In this document: positions 1-10,553 of the stretch, in pieces
Numbering within the stretch: the stretch's first letter is position 1
How the letters are laid out: every line of letters starts with the position of its first letter
Source: Viola odorata
Taxonomy: Eukaryota; Streptophyta; Magnoliopsida; Malpighiales; Violaceae
Length of the DNA: 64,000 bases
Reading direction: 5' to 3'
NCBI GenBank assembly: GCA_963691705.1
Contig: OY829537.1
Location: 19,282,078 to 19,346,077, forward strand
Program-made: the position numbers and the translations under genes
The notes under the pieces: generated by a model
Told to the model about the DNA's origin: nothing
The model's database searches: none
What the model saw: only the letters and a program-made list of their open reading frames with translations

Positions 1-336
1 GCGCACGGAAGAACATTCTGGGACTACCTTGTACATGAGCCGAAGCATAGCAATGATTTCAATGAAGCCATGGCGAGCGATGCGCGGTTGGTGACTAGTG
101 TGCTGATTGATGAGGGGAAGAAGGGACTGTTTGATGGGTTGAAATCGTTCGTGGATGTCGGGGGTGGGACCGGAGCTGCGGCTAAAGCCATAGCTGAGGC
201 TTTTCCGGAACTTGAATACTGCACCGTATTCGATCTCCCCCATGTCGTTGCTGGTGGGCAAGAGAACGGTAACTTGAAATTGTTAGGGGGAGACATATTT
301 CAATCTGTTCCTCCCGCAGATGCAGTTTTACTAAAG
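1..336 (+). pseudogene. O-methyltransferase (COMT-like), penultimate exon, 5' end outside window
   Basis: The reading frame is open from base 1 and ends at a splice donor (CTAAAG|GTAATT). The translation carries the class II plant O-methyltransferase signature: a substrate-pocket stretch starting AHGRTFWDYL, then the S-adenosylmethionine-binding glycine loop FVDVGGGTG (codons about 50-58), then EYCTVFDLPHVV, where the Asp of FDLP normally contacts SAM. These cytosolic enzymes methylate phenolic hydroxyls of phenylpropanoids, flavonoids or alkaloids; the substrate cannot be told here. The exon stops exactly before the family's conserved W-I-L-H-D-W motif, a usual intron position, and that motif opens the exon at 6322. 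The N-terminal dimerisation domain would lie left of the window. This exon looks intact; the gene is called a pseudogene because of the frameshift in the last exon. Confidence 0.85.
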
Positions 337-502
337 GTAATTTACACTCTTAGTCTTTTCTATATTCATTTATGTTTATGCAACAAAACTAAGTAAACAT
401 CTATAGTAAATAAAGAAAAGTTTATTTATTATTAAAAACAAGAATCGAATTCATAACTTACACTTTACCCTATAAAAATGGCACACTAATCAATTAAACT
501 AC

Positions 503-515
503 AACCCAAATGCTA
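503..515 (+). repeat. Target site duplication of the LINE, left copy
   Basis: AACCCAAATGCTA directly precedes the T-run that is the LINE poly(A) tail seen on the opposite strand. The same 13 bases recur at 6036-6048. Confidence 0.85.
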
Positions 516-680
516 ATTTTTTTTTTTTTAATAAGCAGAGATTATATTAGAAACCTGTCATGAAGATCATGACGAACATAACAAAAGTCAGCTGTCCAAG
601 CTAGGCAGCACAAGCAGAAAACGAAACTAACAAACTAAGAAAGCAAGAAAGATAAACCTCCGGTCTCAGGAAACAACAAC

Positions 681-3600
681 CTAACTACTAAAAAGCCAAG
701 CCGGAGTCTGCATCATATCAGCTAGACTGAAAGCAAATGAATGATCCTTACTCTTTAGCCACCAATGCCATAAGGAGAATATCATATTCACACACTGCCA
801 TTCCGTTACCTCTTTCTGCCTAAAGACCTTCGCATTCCGGCGTTTCCATAGGGACCAAATCACCGCGTAGAACAGAGTTGCCCATTGCCTGCCAGAGAGC
901 TTGTCGTGGCTTGGAAGATAATGTCCCCAAGATCTCCAAAGTCCCGCGAGATCGCGAGGTTGGCACCACACCACCCGAAGCCAACGCATGATCAACTCCC
1001 AAACCCTCCTGGCCACCGCACATCCTAGGAAGAGATGAGTAGCATCTTCCGAGCTGTTATTACACATTGGACAGCTATTCTGATCTTCCGTGATCATGTT
1101 ACGTCTCTCTAAAAACGTCCTGGTCACTATTCTTCCCCTCAAAGATAGCCACAAGAAAAACTCAACCCGAAACGGAACCAGCCCCGTCCAACAGGACCGA
1201 AGCAGGGGTATGGAATCGTACCTTGTTGCCTCCCATTTCTTATACCCCGAATGCACCGAGTATTTCCCGGTTTGTTCGAGATCCCAACGGAGCACATCCT
1301 GTTGGCCCTCCCTACGCGGAGCCGGCAACCGATCACGTAAGCTCGCCCACTCCTCATTCTCCCACTCAAACAGCCCGCGCCTCCACTCTCTATGCCACTC
1401 CCAGACCGTCCCTTCCCAATGGCCGAAATCCTTGACAGTCCCCTGTTGAGCTTTCGATAAATGGTACAGCCTCAGATGAAGCAAGGCCAACGGCTGTTTA
1501 GCAACCCACGGATCCCACCAAAAGCTCGTGTATTTGCCCTCTCCAAGCTTAAGCGTCAAGTGTTCAGTCCATAGGTCAAAAACATCACTACCCCGCCCAC
1601 ATAGTTGAATGATATCGCACCAAATAGGAGACATATGTTTCTCACGCTCCTTCCATAGGTCGCCAATAGACCTCAAATTATATTGCTTGCGAACTATCTC
1701 GGCCCATAACTTATCGTTGTCCTGCACCACCTCCCAGGCCCTCGTAGATCTTGTCACTTCCTCCCACTTCACCTTGCTCAACCCTCTTTTATCGTCCTTC
1801 CCACTCCATAAAAATCACCGCATCACACCCTCACATTGCTTGACCACCGCTCTAGGCATCCTGTAGATCGACATGTTATAGATGAGAATGCTAGCTAATA
1901 CCGATTTGATCAAAGTCACCCGCCCCCTCCAGATAGAAGATGACCCTTCCAAGTGGACAACTTTTTCCTAAGCTTCTGAACCAAGAACTTCCACCCTGCT
2001 ATCCTACGCGGCTTAAAGCCAACCAAAGAGCCCAAGTACTTGAAAGGGAGGGCTTCATACTTACATCCTGCCCGCGAAACTAGAATCCCACCAATTTGAT
2101 CACTCAAATTCACCCCCACCAGGGTGCTTTTGTGGAAATTAACCCGAAGGCCAGAAAAAGCATCAAACCACCTCAATGTTCCTTTTACCCCCTGAATTTC
2201 AGCCTCACTATTATTCACGAAAACCAAGGTGTCATCAGCAAACTGAAGGTGGCTCAGCAGCCACCCAGCCTCCACATTACCTACCCTACGCAGAATCCCC
2301 ACTTCCTCTGCTCTAACGAATAATCGATGTAACCCCTCAGCCGCAATGTTAAAGAGAAATGGGGACATAGAACACCCCTGCCGAAGACCTCTCGCCACCC
2401 CAAATTGGCCTGACGGCGATCCATTCACTAGCACAGAGACCCTGTTAGTGCTAATACACTATCGAACCCAACCCCTCCACTTCTCTCCGAACCCCATGTG
2501 TCTCATCACATCCTCTATGTACTCCCATTCAACGGAGTCATAAGCCTTTTCGAAGTCTAGCTTGAAAAGCAGCCCCTGCTGCTTGGTCACCTACAATTGA
2601 TGGACCACCTCACTCGCTGTCATGACACAATCCAAGGTTTGGCGCCCTTTAATGAAGCCGTGTTGAACCTCGCTGACGACTGATGTAATGATCTCACTGA
2701 GCCGCTTAGCCATAATCTTGGAGACAATCTTGTAGTAGCTGCTAACCAGACTGATCGGCCTGAACTCACAGAACTGTTTAGCTTCAGGTATCTTCGGAAT
2801 GAGGGTAAAAAACGATGAGTTTTCCCCGGCCGGAAGCTTCCCTGTTCTGAAGAATTCCTGAATCAACCTGCAGTAATCTCCTACAATGATTCCCCACGCC
2901 TTTTGCAGAAAGCACAAGGAGAATCCATCCGGTCCTGGGGATTTCCGCCCATCACACCCTTTAACCGCCTCCCAAATTTCAGCCGGCGTGACCTCCTTTT
3001 CCAACCCTGTTGTTTCCTCCTCACTTAACTTGGAGAACCCCAAATTCTGGATCCTAGGCCTGTCCCAGCTAACTGACCGGAAAAAAGCCTCGTAGTACTG
3101 CGAAGCTGCACTCTTGATCTCCGCCGGAGTCTTAAGAGTAGAGGTAGGAGTCACAATCTCTCTAATGGAATTTCTCCTCATATCTATCTTTGCTATCCTA
3201 TGAAAGTATCCTGTATTCCTATCCCCGTGGACATTCCATTTAACTCTGTTCTTTTGCTGCCAGAATCTATCCACTCGATCTTGTTGTTCCCATAACTTAC
3301 TACGAATGGTGGAAAACTCTTCCTGCTCCTCCTGATTCATAGGGCGGTCATCCGCCCTGCGATCCATTGCCTCATAACTCGCCTGAAGATCTCTCAGGCT
3401 AGTCTCAACGTTGCCAAACATTTCCCTATTCCAAAAGCGAATTCTCTTCTTCAAGAATCGCATTTTACGGACCATACTGAAGTTCCCAAGAAATTCAGCT
3501 CCTGCCTCCAACCACCATCCCTCTACCAATTTTCTGAACTCTTTGTCTTCCCACCAGACCGCTTGGTCTCGGAACGGCTTCGGCCCCCAATCCATCTTAT

Positions 3601-4387
3601 CCCGACGAAGGATCAGAGGCGCATGATCTGACCCATTCTTGTCAAGGGCCGAAAGCTCGCAATGTTGAATACAACCGAGCCAACCAGCCTGCACGAACAC
3701 TCTATCTATCTTGCTCCTGCTAATGGTATTCGACCAAGTAAACCACCTACCAACCAGCGGTATGTCTTGCAGCCTACAACGGTCTACCCAACTCGAATCC
3801 ATCATACCCTTCGAGTAACCTCCTCTATGTAAGCGGTCGGACGGGGTCAATATCTCATTAAAGTCGCCTGCAACCAACACAGGGTGACTCGAACTCTCTA
3901 TTTTCGAACCCAACGACTCCCACAGCTGCTCACGGAGCGCAGCAGTGTTAGGAGCATATACATTCAAAACAACACACCTCAAATGATTCTCAGTGAGCTC
4001 ACCCTCAAGCCAGATATACCTGTTCCCCACCTCCGAATGATCCAACTGAAAAGCTTTAGAACCCCACATCGAAATCAACCCCCCTGATCTACCTACCGCC
4101 GGCGCAGAAGCCCATTTAGTATCATTGTTCCCCCCCTAACCCATGTATAAGGAAGTCATCCACCACGTCCCTTTTACTCTCTTGCAGGAGGCAAAACGGC
4201 ACCTGATCACCCCGAAACATATTTTTGATGAAGCGTTGCTTCCTACTCGACAAAAGACCCATATAGTTCTAAGAAAGATGTGCACCATTGGACTACTGTA
4301 GAACCCGCCCCTCCCACAACCTAACATCGAATATTTCCCACTTCCTCTCCAAACCTCTCTCGATCAAAAATACGTAGAGCGTCCTCA
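681..4387 (-). pseudogene. LINE ORF2 remnant: endonuclease, reverse transcriptase, zf-RVT
   Basis: Read on the minus strand in pieces. The 5' part (about 4330-4130) is frameshifted; in one frame it keeps RKQRFIKNMF and LLQESKRDV, which belong to the endonuclease start. The open segment 4078-2591 holds the rest of the apurinic-like endonuclease (GDFNEI, a SKIDRVFV block, SDHAPLIL) and the first reverse-transcriptase motifs (LIPKIPEA, FRPISL). A TAG near 2592 interrupts just before motif A (FKLDFEKAYDSV), and a second TAG lies near 2452. Segment 2434-1916 carries the polymerase box FADD. A frameshift near 1920 and a TGA near 1815 follow. Segment 1781-681 ends with the zinc-binding C-P-M-C...H...C region typical of plant LINE C-termini. 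The catalytic Asp residues survive, but the chain is broken at five or so places. Confidence 0.9.
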
Positions 4388-4392
4388 TTTAC

Positions 4393-5835
4393 CTAATTAG
4401 TGATTGACATAATGCGTCCAATTCCCCATGTATCTGTTTCCACCATAATCGCCTCGCGCAACCTGTTCATACTAAGAACCTCACTATCCTCTACCTGAAA
4501 TACTCCTGTGTCCGAGTTCCCCGATGTGTTGGCCAAATGTAGGTTGCCCGTCTCTGTCATAATCTGCTTGGTCTTCCTCTCTTTTTTTCTCGTTGTAACC
4601 AAAGGAAAAACACCCACTTCTCTCTCAACTGGCGCCCGAGATTCCATCTCCATTAGGGGCGTTTCCTTAACCTCACTCTGCTGGTCTTTTTCCCTCGGAT
4701 CAGCCCCCTCCTTCTCCTTAAAGCCCTCGGCGTACATTTCCTCATCCGAGTCCTCCTTCGCTGACTTCACTCCTAGTTTCCAATCAACATTGGAGATCAT
4801 CCCCTGCATTGGTTCCTCATGACAATCAATTAAATGGACTCTATTCTCCAATCTTGCCCGAATCGTATCTTTTATATGTGGCTGATCCATCAATATGAGG
4901 ATCCTTGCCACGTCAAACCTCTTCCGAGCTAGAGTGCAATCGTCCACTGCCACTACTTTCCCCCACTGCGCTCCTAACTTCTCAAAGGTCTCTAGGCCCC
5001 AACTTTGTACCGGGATCCCCGAGCATTGAACCCAGCACAATCTGCCCACTTTAGATAGACCCTCGGTCCAAGGAACCACCTTGGAAAACACACGGCTAAA
5101 TTCCTCTGAAGTGTTCGCGAGTGCTTTCTCCACGTCCTCCTGTTTTTCAAACTCTACCCAGATCAATCCCCTCCCTAGGATTCTGGTCTCACAAAACCAA
5201 CCCAACTCAAGCAAAAGTTCCCTAACATCTGGGATATCCTCTATCTTACGAAGAACTCCAACCATGCTCTTCGCTAACCAATCTCTATTTTCTGCCGGAA
5301 CCGAAATCTCAATCAATTCCCCTTCCTGAGCGTCAACTTCCACGTCCTTGGCTAGCGGTTGGACCTTCTCTACCTTCTCTAATGTCTCTTGCACTTGATC
5401 CCGACTTGGTACCTGACCAACTTCGGGTCGAGCCTGACCGTCCGTGTCCCGTTTGAACTGCCGGCGCTTCCCAGGGTCTTCCTGGCTGCGACGCGCTGTC
5501 CTCCCTACCTCCGACCTCAAAACTTGTGAGGCTGGCCTAGCTATGTTTGCCCTGATGGCTGAAGCACCTATACATTGACGATCCAGCGCCAATTCCATGT
5601 CAATTCTATTCACTACCCGGTCGAAACGAATGAACCCAAACTGTTTCCCACTTCTATTTTTCCTTGGCGGGATGAACACGTCCATAACCCTACCACATGG
5701 AGGCAATCTCCACCGTTGCGAGGCTAAGTATCGAAGAGCCCGATGATCCACGTGCAACGGAAGATTCTCCACGTAATATGTCACTGCCGACGGCGACTCC
5801 CTCTTCGTGCCCAACGGCTCCCTACCTGGCGCCAT
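4393..5835 (-). CDS. LINE ORF1 protein (RRM, DUF4283-like)
   Basis: An intact 480-codon frame. Residues about 16-75 form an RNA-recognition motif: YYVENLPLHV resembles RNP2 and KQFGFIRFD resembles RNP1. A second conserved region around residues 190-320 (IWVEFEKQEDVEKAL, then WVQCSGIPVQSW) resembles the DUF4283 module common in plant LINE ORF1 and related proteins. The tail is charged, rich in Lys and Glu. Known role for this class: binds the element RNA in the ribonucleoprotein used for retrotransposition. Its stop (TAG) lies 3 bases from an ATG at 4387, the likely old ORF2 start. ORF1 being open while ORF2 is broken suggests moderate age. No CCHC zinc knuckle was seen. Confidence 0.85.
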   Translation of the reverse strand: MAPGREPLGTKRESPSAVTYYVENLPLHVDHRALRYLASQRWRLPPCGRVMDVFIPPRKNRSGKQFGFIRFDRVVNRIDMELALDRQCIGASAIRANIARPASQVLRSEVGRTARRSQEDPGKRRQFKRDTDGQARPEVGQVPSRDQVQETLEKVEKVQPLAKDVEVDAQEGELIEISVPAENRDWLAKSMVGVLRKIEDIPDVRELLLELGWFCETRILGRGLIWVEFEKQEDVEKALANTSEEFSRVFSKVVPWTEGLSKVGRLCWVQCSGIPVQSWGLETFEKLGAQWGKVVAVDDCTLARKRFDVARILILMDQPHIKDTIRARLENRVHLIDCHEEPMQGMISNVDWKLGVKSAKEDSDEEMYAEGFKEKEGADPREKDQQSEVKETPLMEMESRAPVEREVGVFPLVTTRKKERKTKQIMTETGNLHLANTSGNSDTGVFQVEDSEVLSMNRLREAIMVETDTWGIGRIMSITN

Positions 5836-6035
5836 TACCGACTAAATGATGCGGACAGGTGGATATTTTACGCCAACTGTAGTGGGCAGCTGGTATTTTG
5901 AGGACTCCGACAGCAGTGGGCTGGCCGGAGGGGGGGGGGCTGGCAGCGGTGGTCTGCCTAACGGTGGCTAGGGTATCCTATTTTTACAGTTGAGAGCTTT
6001 TTTTTTTAACTTGAATCTTTTAATTAAGTGTGGAT

Positions 6036-6048
6036 AACCCAAATGCTA
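6036..6048 (+). repeat. Target site duplication of the LINE, right copy
   Basis: AACCCAAATGCTA, identical to 503-515, marks the 5' end of the LINE. About 190 bases of leader lie between this and the ORF1 start, including an A/T-rich stretch near 5999-6010. Confidence 0.85.
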
Positions 6049-6321
6049 TTAACTAGCCATATGTCGATTTTGCTAATAAATTTTATGAATGGTCAAGAAT
6101 ATGTTTGGTATCGGACGTTTATATATAATATAGATATATTTTTATGGAATCATATTGCTAGCTGGTTGGTTGCTGTGGGAACTGGGAAATAATTAAGCAT
6201 GCAAGCAAAAGGAGTCTCTACGTATTGAAAACATTTTTTATCTTACCTGAGCCGGAGATCTAGACTAATTAATTATATTTGCATCTGTATAGATTCGTAA
6301 CGTTTGACATTAATGTCGCAG

Positions 6322-6625
6322 TGGATTTTGCATGACTGGAACGATGAGGAATATGTGAAGATTCTTAAGCGATGCAAAGAAGCAATTAAGGATAGAGAAG
6401 GAGGGAAAGTGATCATCATAGACATGGTAAATGGGTGATCGGAAAGGAGACGATGATGTGTCAGTTGAGACGCAACTCTTCGGCGATATGTCGATGATGA
6501 TGTTGACCACCGGTAAAGAAAGAACTGAAAAGGAATGGTCTAAACTTTTTAAGGATGCTAGTTTCAGTGACTATAAGATAACTTCTAGTTTGGGTTTAAG
6601 GTCTATCATTGAACTTTTTCCTTGA
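6322..6625 (+). pseudogene. O-methyltransferase last exon with a 1-base frameshift
   Basis: The exon opens with [18 protein letters not shown], where the His of LHDW is the catalytic base in plant COMT-type enzymes, then [10 protein letters not shown]. There the frame breaks: GTAAATGGG at 6427-6435 has one A too many relative to the family pattern, and the original frame reaches TGA at 6436-6438. From 6431 the +1 frame continues with the expected [16 protein letters not shown] and [11 protein letters not shown] segments and the conserved C-terminus ([10 protein letters not shown], stop 6623-6625). Translated as is, the protein would lose about 64 C-terminal residues, including much of the substrate pocket. 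Either this is a real inactivating indel or an assembly error in a short A-run; reads would decide. Confidence 0.85.
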
Positions 6626-7944
6626 TTTCATTTCACTAATTTTGCTTTTTTCTTCTTTTCTTTTGTGTTCATGATTGATGTTTGTTGTTGATCCTTGTAT
6701 AATTGTGTGATTTGGTTTGGAATTTTTTGTTTGAAAAATCGTTTGTGTGAAACTAATTGCACTGGATTGAAACCGTTCGATTCGATTTTATTTTGTAAGA
6801 AACCATATGCTGGACGTAAAATAATAGCATAGGAAAGATCGATTTTATGACCTAAAAAACCGATTGATAGAAAAAGAACCGAAAAAACTAATAGCATCAA
6901 TTCTTTCTGGTTCAATGAATCAATTTTTTTTGGATATAAAATCGATTTTTTTTGTAAAATAAAAATTAATTTGATCGATTATTGAAATCAAATCTTTTAT
7001 TGTAAAATTGAATCGGAAGAATGAGAAGTAATGTAATTACAATTGGGAGGCTTTAGAGAGAGAAATATGGTGTTTAAAAAGAATTGTAGATACAAAGATG
7101 AGATAAGAAAATCCAAACAAAAATATTTGTTAATGAATTAAAAAAAGACCAAGAATGAAATGTTTTTTGTGTGACGTCTCTAAGTGTCATTTTGACATTT
7201 TTCTTTCTCTTTTTAAAATGCTAAAATTGGTACCTTATTGCAAGATGCTGCATTTGTATTTTATTTTTTAAAATTATTTCCATCTGTTTACTCTTTTTTT
7301 CCTAAAAGTATATAACGTAAGAATTTAAACTCTTATTTTTTAAAAGAGGAAAAACTATTATTAACTCTTGCTAGAACTTTTATTAAAAAATATAAACTTT
7401 ATTAAAAATGAAGAATAATAGAAAATTTTCTATAAATGAAATTATGAGAGTGAGTAACAAAACATTAAGTTGTATGATTCGTTTTCCAGGATATCAAATT
7501 ATTTCATAATAAATAAAAGTGGCTAACTAATCAAATAGAGCAAACTCGCATATTTAGGTCATTTCGGGTCATGTATTATAAGTAAAACAAGTATATGTCT
7601 ATTTCAGGTCAATTAAGGTCATTTGGGTAACTGCGAGTCAAACCCATACCCAAACCCAAAATAACAGAAAATTTAAAGGACCCCACCTGACCCAATTTTT
7701 TCGATTCAGTTAGGTTCCTTACTTTTTTGGTTCGATTTAGTGTCGATTTGATTCGAGTATTTTTTGTTTTTGCACAACTACCATTTCACTTTTTATTAAT
7801 ATTGTAAAAGCTTAAGTTTCGGCTTTATTTTTCTAACTAATTTAAACCTATTCTTAAATAATTTATATTTTAAAACAAAATAAGGTACATAAAAAATCTT
7901 ATAATTCTAATATTTTATTTATTTATTTTTCTCTCTAATTTTTT
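6626..7944. other. AT-rich intergenic DNA
   Basis: No gene is supportable. The stretch contains low-complexity A/T and scattered words such as ATTCGATTTT, CGGTTC-like pieces and CCCATACCCAAACCCAAA that resemble decayed subterminal repeats of hAT-like elements (6740-6960 and 7540-7760), but I find no paired ends. Confidence 0.5.
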
Positions 7945-8225
7945 TAGAGGCGTACACGAGCCGGTTCGGTCCAGTTTTGGGGCTATAACCGGACTGAACC
8001 GGAAATTTTCGGTTCTGGTTGGATTGAGAATCGGACCAAACTGAAAATTTTCGATTCGGTTCGGTTCTAATCTGGTTCAGAACCGCGATTCTGGTGATTT
8101 TCTAAAAATGACGTCGTTTAGGCCTTTCCTCAAAACGACTCTGTTTTGTCCTTTTCTCAAAACGATGTCGTTTCGATGTTTGGTCAAAACGACGCAGTTT
8201 TGGTGTTAAACACAACGATTTTTTT
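7945..8225. mobile_element. hAT-like element terminus (one end only)
   Basis: TAGAGGCGTACACGAGCC begins a block of dense subterminal motifs (CGGTTCGG, CCGGACTGAACCGG, GGTTCGGTTC) followed by four variants of AAAACGACGTCGTTT (8105-8215). This architecture is typical of plant non-autonomous hAT ends. No matching inverted end was found nearby, so it is either truncated or too diverged to see. Confidence 0.5.
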
Positions 8226-8571
8226 TTTTTTAAATAATGTCTTGATTTACCAATTTATAAATGATAGCCTAATATTATAAATATATTTTAGTATGATAAA
8301 TCTTTAAATTTTATTATACAAAACATATAAAAATTAAAGTGACTAAATATTAATAAATAATAAGTATTAATATATTGAAATGTAATGAATATGTTTAATA
8401 AATATCTAGTCAAAAAGTATTGTACTTCATATCGAGCTTAACATATACACATGAAGGATTTTCAAGTATAAGCTTGCTTCATATGAAGATAAGATTAGAT
8501 CACTTATATTTAGAGCTTCAAAAATATCCTTGAACAATACAATAGTTAATTAGTTATACTCATATATTGCG

Positions 8572-10190
8572 TAACACATTAATATAATTTAAATTTAAAT
8601 CCTAAACCTCTAAATAATTAACTCAAGTAAATAATGATACTGAAATATAGATACCATAAATCTAAATCATAAATGTCCATTAAGCATTATGCAAATTACT
8701 AGTATGTGCCATATTATTAATAATTAATGATCATACTTTATACATATTAATTATATAAATGGCTATTACAATTTACAATAATATACTTTTTCTCATATTA
8801 ACATTTTCAATTTCTTACTACGAAAAAAAATCCTCATAATTCTTACATAATTTATTTTTTAATAAATTTTTAAATAAACTCTTCTAATTAATTTTAAAAT
8901 AAAAAAAAGGAAAAAAGAAGGTCTTTTACTTAAGTTTAAAAGAAAAAAATGATTAAAATTTTCTATTTCTTAGTTCTTATTATGGAGAAAATGTTTTTTC
9001 CTCATAATAGTTCTACTTCTTATATAGCTTCTTTAATAATTTTTTCTATTTGAAATAATTAATAAAAGGAAAAAAATTAGGACTTTTAATTAATTTTAAA
9101 ATAAACAAGAAGAATGATAAAAAAAAAATTCTTAGTTTTTACTACGGAGAAAATATTTTTTCCTCATAATAATTCTCATATAACTTAATAAAATTTTATA
9201 TTTAAAATAACAAATAAAAGGAAAAATAAGGACTTTTAATTAAGTTTAAAAGAAAAAAATGAAAAAAATGAGGATTTTAATTAAGTTTAGAAGAAAAAAA
9301 AAAGACAAGATTTAAGTTTAGTTTAGAAGGAAAAAAGAAAGAAAGAAAGAAATATAATTAGTAATGCATAATATATTAATACAATTTAAATTAAAAGCAT
9401 AAAACTCCAAACAATTAGTAATTACATTTTTTTATGACATTTGACATGATTCTCTTTTACAACAATATAATTCTTTTTTTATTAAGTAAAATATTGAACA
9501 ATAAACATATATTCACGATATACCTTAATAACTATATGTTAAAGCAATGATTAATGATAATATTACTAGTATGTGCCATATTATTAATAATTAATGGTCT
9601 TAATTTATACATATTAAATGGCTATTACAATTTACAATAATATACTTTTTCTCATATTAACATTTTCAATTTCTTACTACGAAAAAAAAATCCTCATGAT
9701 TCTTACATAATTTATTTCTTAATAACATTTTAAATAAACTCTTCTAATTAATTTTAAAATAAAAAAAGGAAAAAAAGTTTTTTCACTTAAGTTTAAAAGA
9801 AAGAAAAAAAGATTAAAATTTTCTATTTCTTAGTTCTTACTACGGAAAAAATATTTTTTCTTTATAATAGTTCCACTTCTTATGTAAATTCCTTAATAAT
9901 TTTTTTATATTTAAAATAATGAATAAAAGGAAAAAAAAATAGGACTTTTAATTAATTTTAAGATAAAAAAGAAAAAAATATTAAATTTTTTTATTTCTTA
10001 GTTCTTATTACGGAGAAAATATTTTTACTTCATAATAATTCACATATAACTTACTTAATAAAATTTTGTATTTAAAATAACAAATAAAGGGAAAAAATAA
10101 GGACTTTTAATTAAGTTTAAAATAAATAAATAAAATTGAGGAATTTTAATTAAATTTAGAAGAAAAAAAAAGAGGAATTATGTTTAGAAA
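8572..10190. repeat. Imperfect ~0.8-0.9 kb direct duplication, AT-rich
   Basis: The second copy starts near 9365 and repeats the first. For example, ATTACTAGTATGTGCCATAT occurs at 8695 and 9562, an offset of 867 bases. Inside each copy a 150-200-bp subrepeat recurs (TTAGTTCTTACTACGGAGAA-like words at about 8825, 8970, 9135, 9675, 9828 and 9990), so the block is a nested repeat. It has no coding potential. Confidence 0.7.
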
Positions 10191-10323
10191 AAAAAAAGTG
10201 GGAGTTAAGGGGATTTAATATGATAGGTGAGGAGTTTACCATTAAACTAAATTTAAACTTTGGTATCATAGTACATATTTATATTTACATTTATGATAAG
10301 ATGCCACCGAATTTAATATATTT

Positions 10324-10553
10324 CTCCCTCTATTCTTTTTTAATTAATGTTACCGTACAAATCACATAGATTAAAAATAAAAAATAAAAAAAGGGTAGTC
10401 TGGCAACAGAATAATAGACAAGGGCAGCCGAGCAGTAGACAAAAACAGCAAGGCAGAAAAAAAGTAACTTTTAACACGAATTTTCTAAAAACGTCAATTA
10501 AATAAAAATTTAATTTTTAAGTTAAAATATCAATTAAAAAAAATGGAGAAAGT
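10324..10553. mobile_element. Stowaway-like MITE, diverged
   Basis: The left end CTCCCTCTATTCTTTTTTAA matches the CTCCCTCYRTTC style of Stowaway termini. The right end, read in reverse complement, gives ACTTTCTCCATTTTTTTTAA, a degenerate partner. The size of about 230 bp fits. The TA target duplication is not clean, so the boundaries are approximate. Confidence 0.45.

Larger units (their letters stand above)
516..6035 (-). mobile_element. LINE (L1-like) retrotransposon, near full length, inactive
   Basis: The element reads right to left: a 5' leader (6035 to about 5836), ORF1 with an RNA-binding motif, ORF2 with endonuclease, reverse transcriptase and a C-terminal zinc-binding region, a short 3' UTR and a poly(A) tail (13 T on the + strand, 517-529). 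A perfect 13-bp target duplication flanks it (503-515 and 6036-6048), as expected for target-primed reverse transcription. The length of 5.5 kb fits a complete plant L1. ORF2 has several stops and frameshifts, so the copy cannot move by itself. It lies antisense in an intron and therefore does not interrupt the O-methyltransferase coding frame. Confidence 0.93.
337..6321 (+). other. Intron of the O-methyltransferase gene, enlarged by a LINE
   Basis: The donor GTAATT at 337 and the acceptor TCGCAG ending at 6321 join two phase-0 exons into continuous O-methyltransferase sequence. Of the 5,985 bp, about 5.5 kb is an antisense LINE. Without it the intron would be roughly 450 bp, an ordinary size. 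The 337-502 and 6049-6321 parts are AT-rich and show nothing else I can name. Confidence 0.8.

Noticed and set aside
681..1781. Separate host gene encoding a Trp-rich 366-aa protein
   Set aside because: It is the C-terminal zf-RVT part of LINE ORF2, cut off by a frameshift and a stop.
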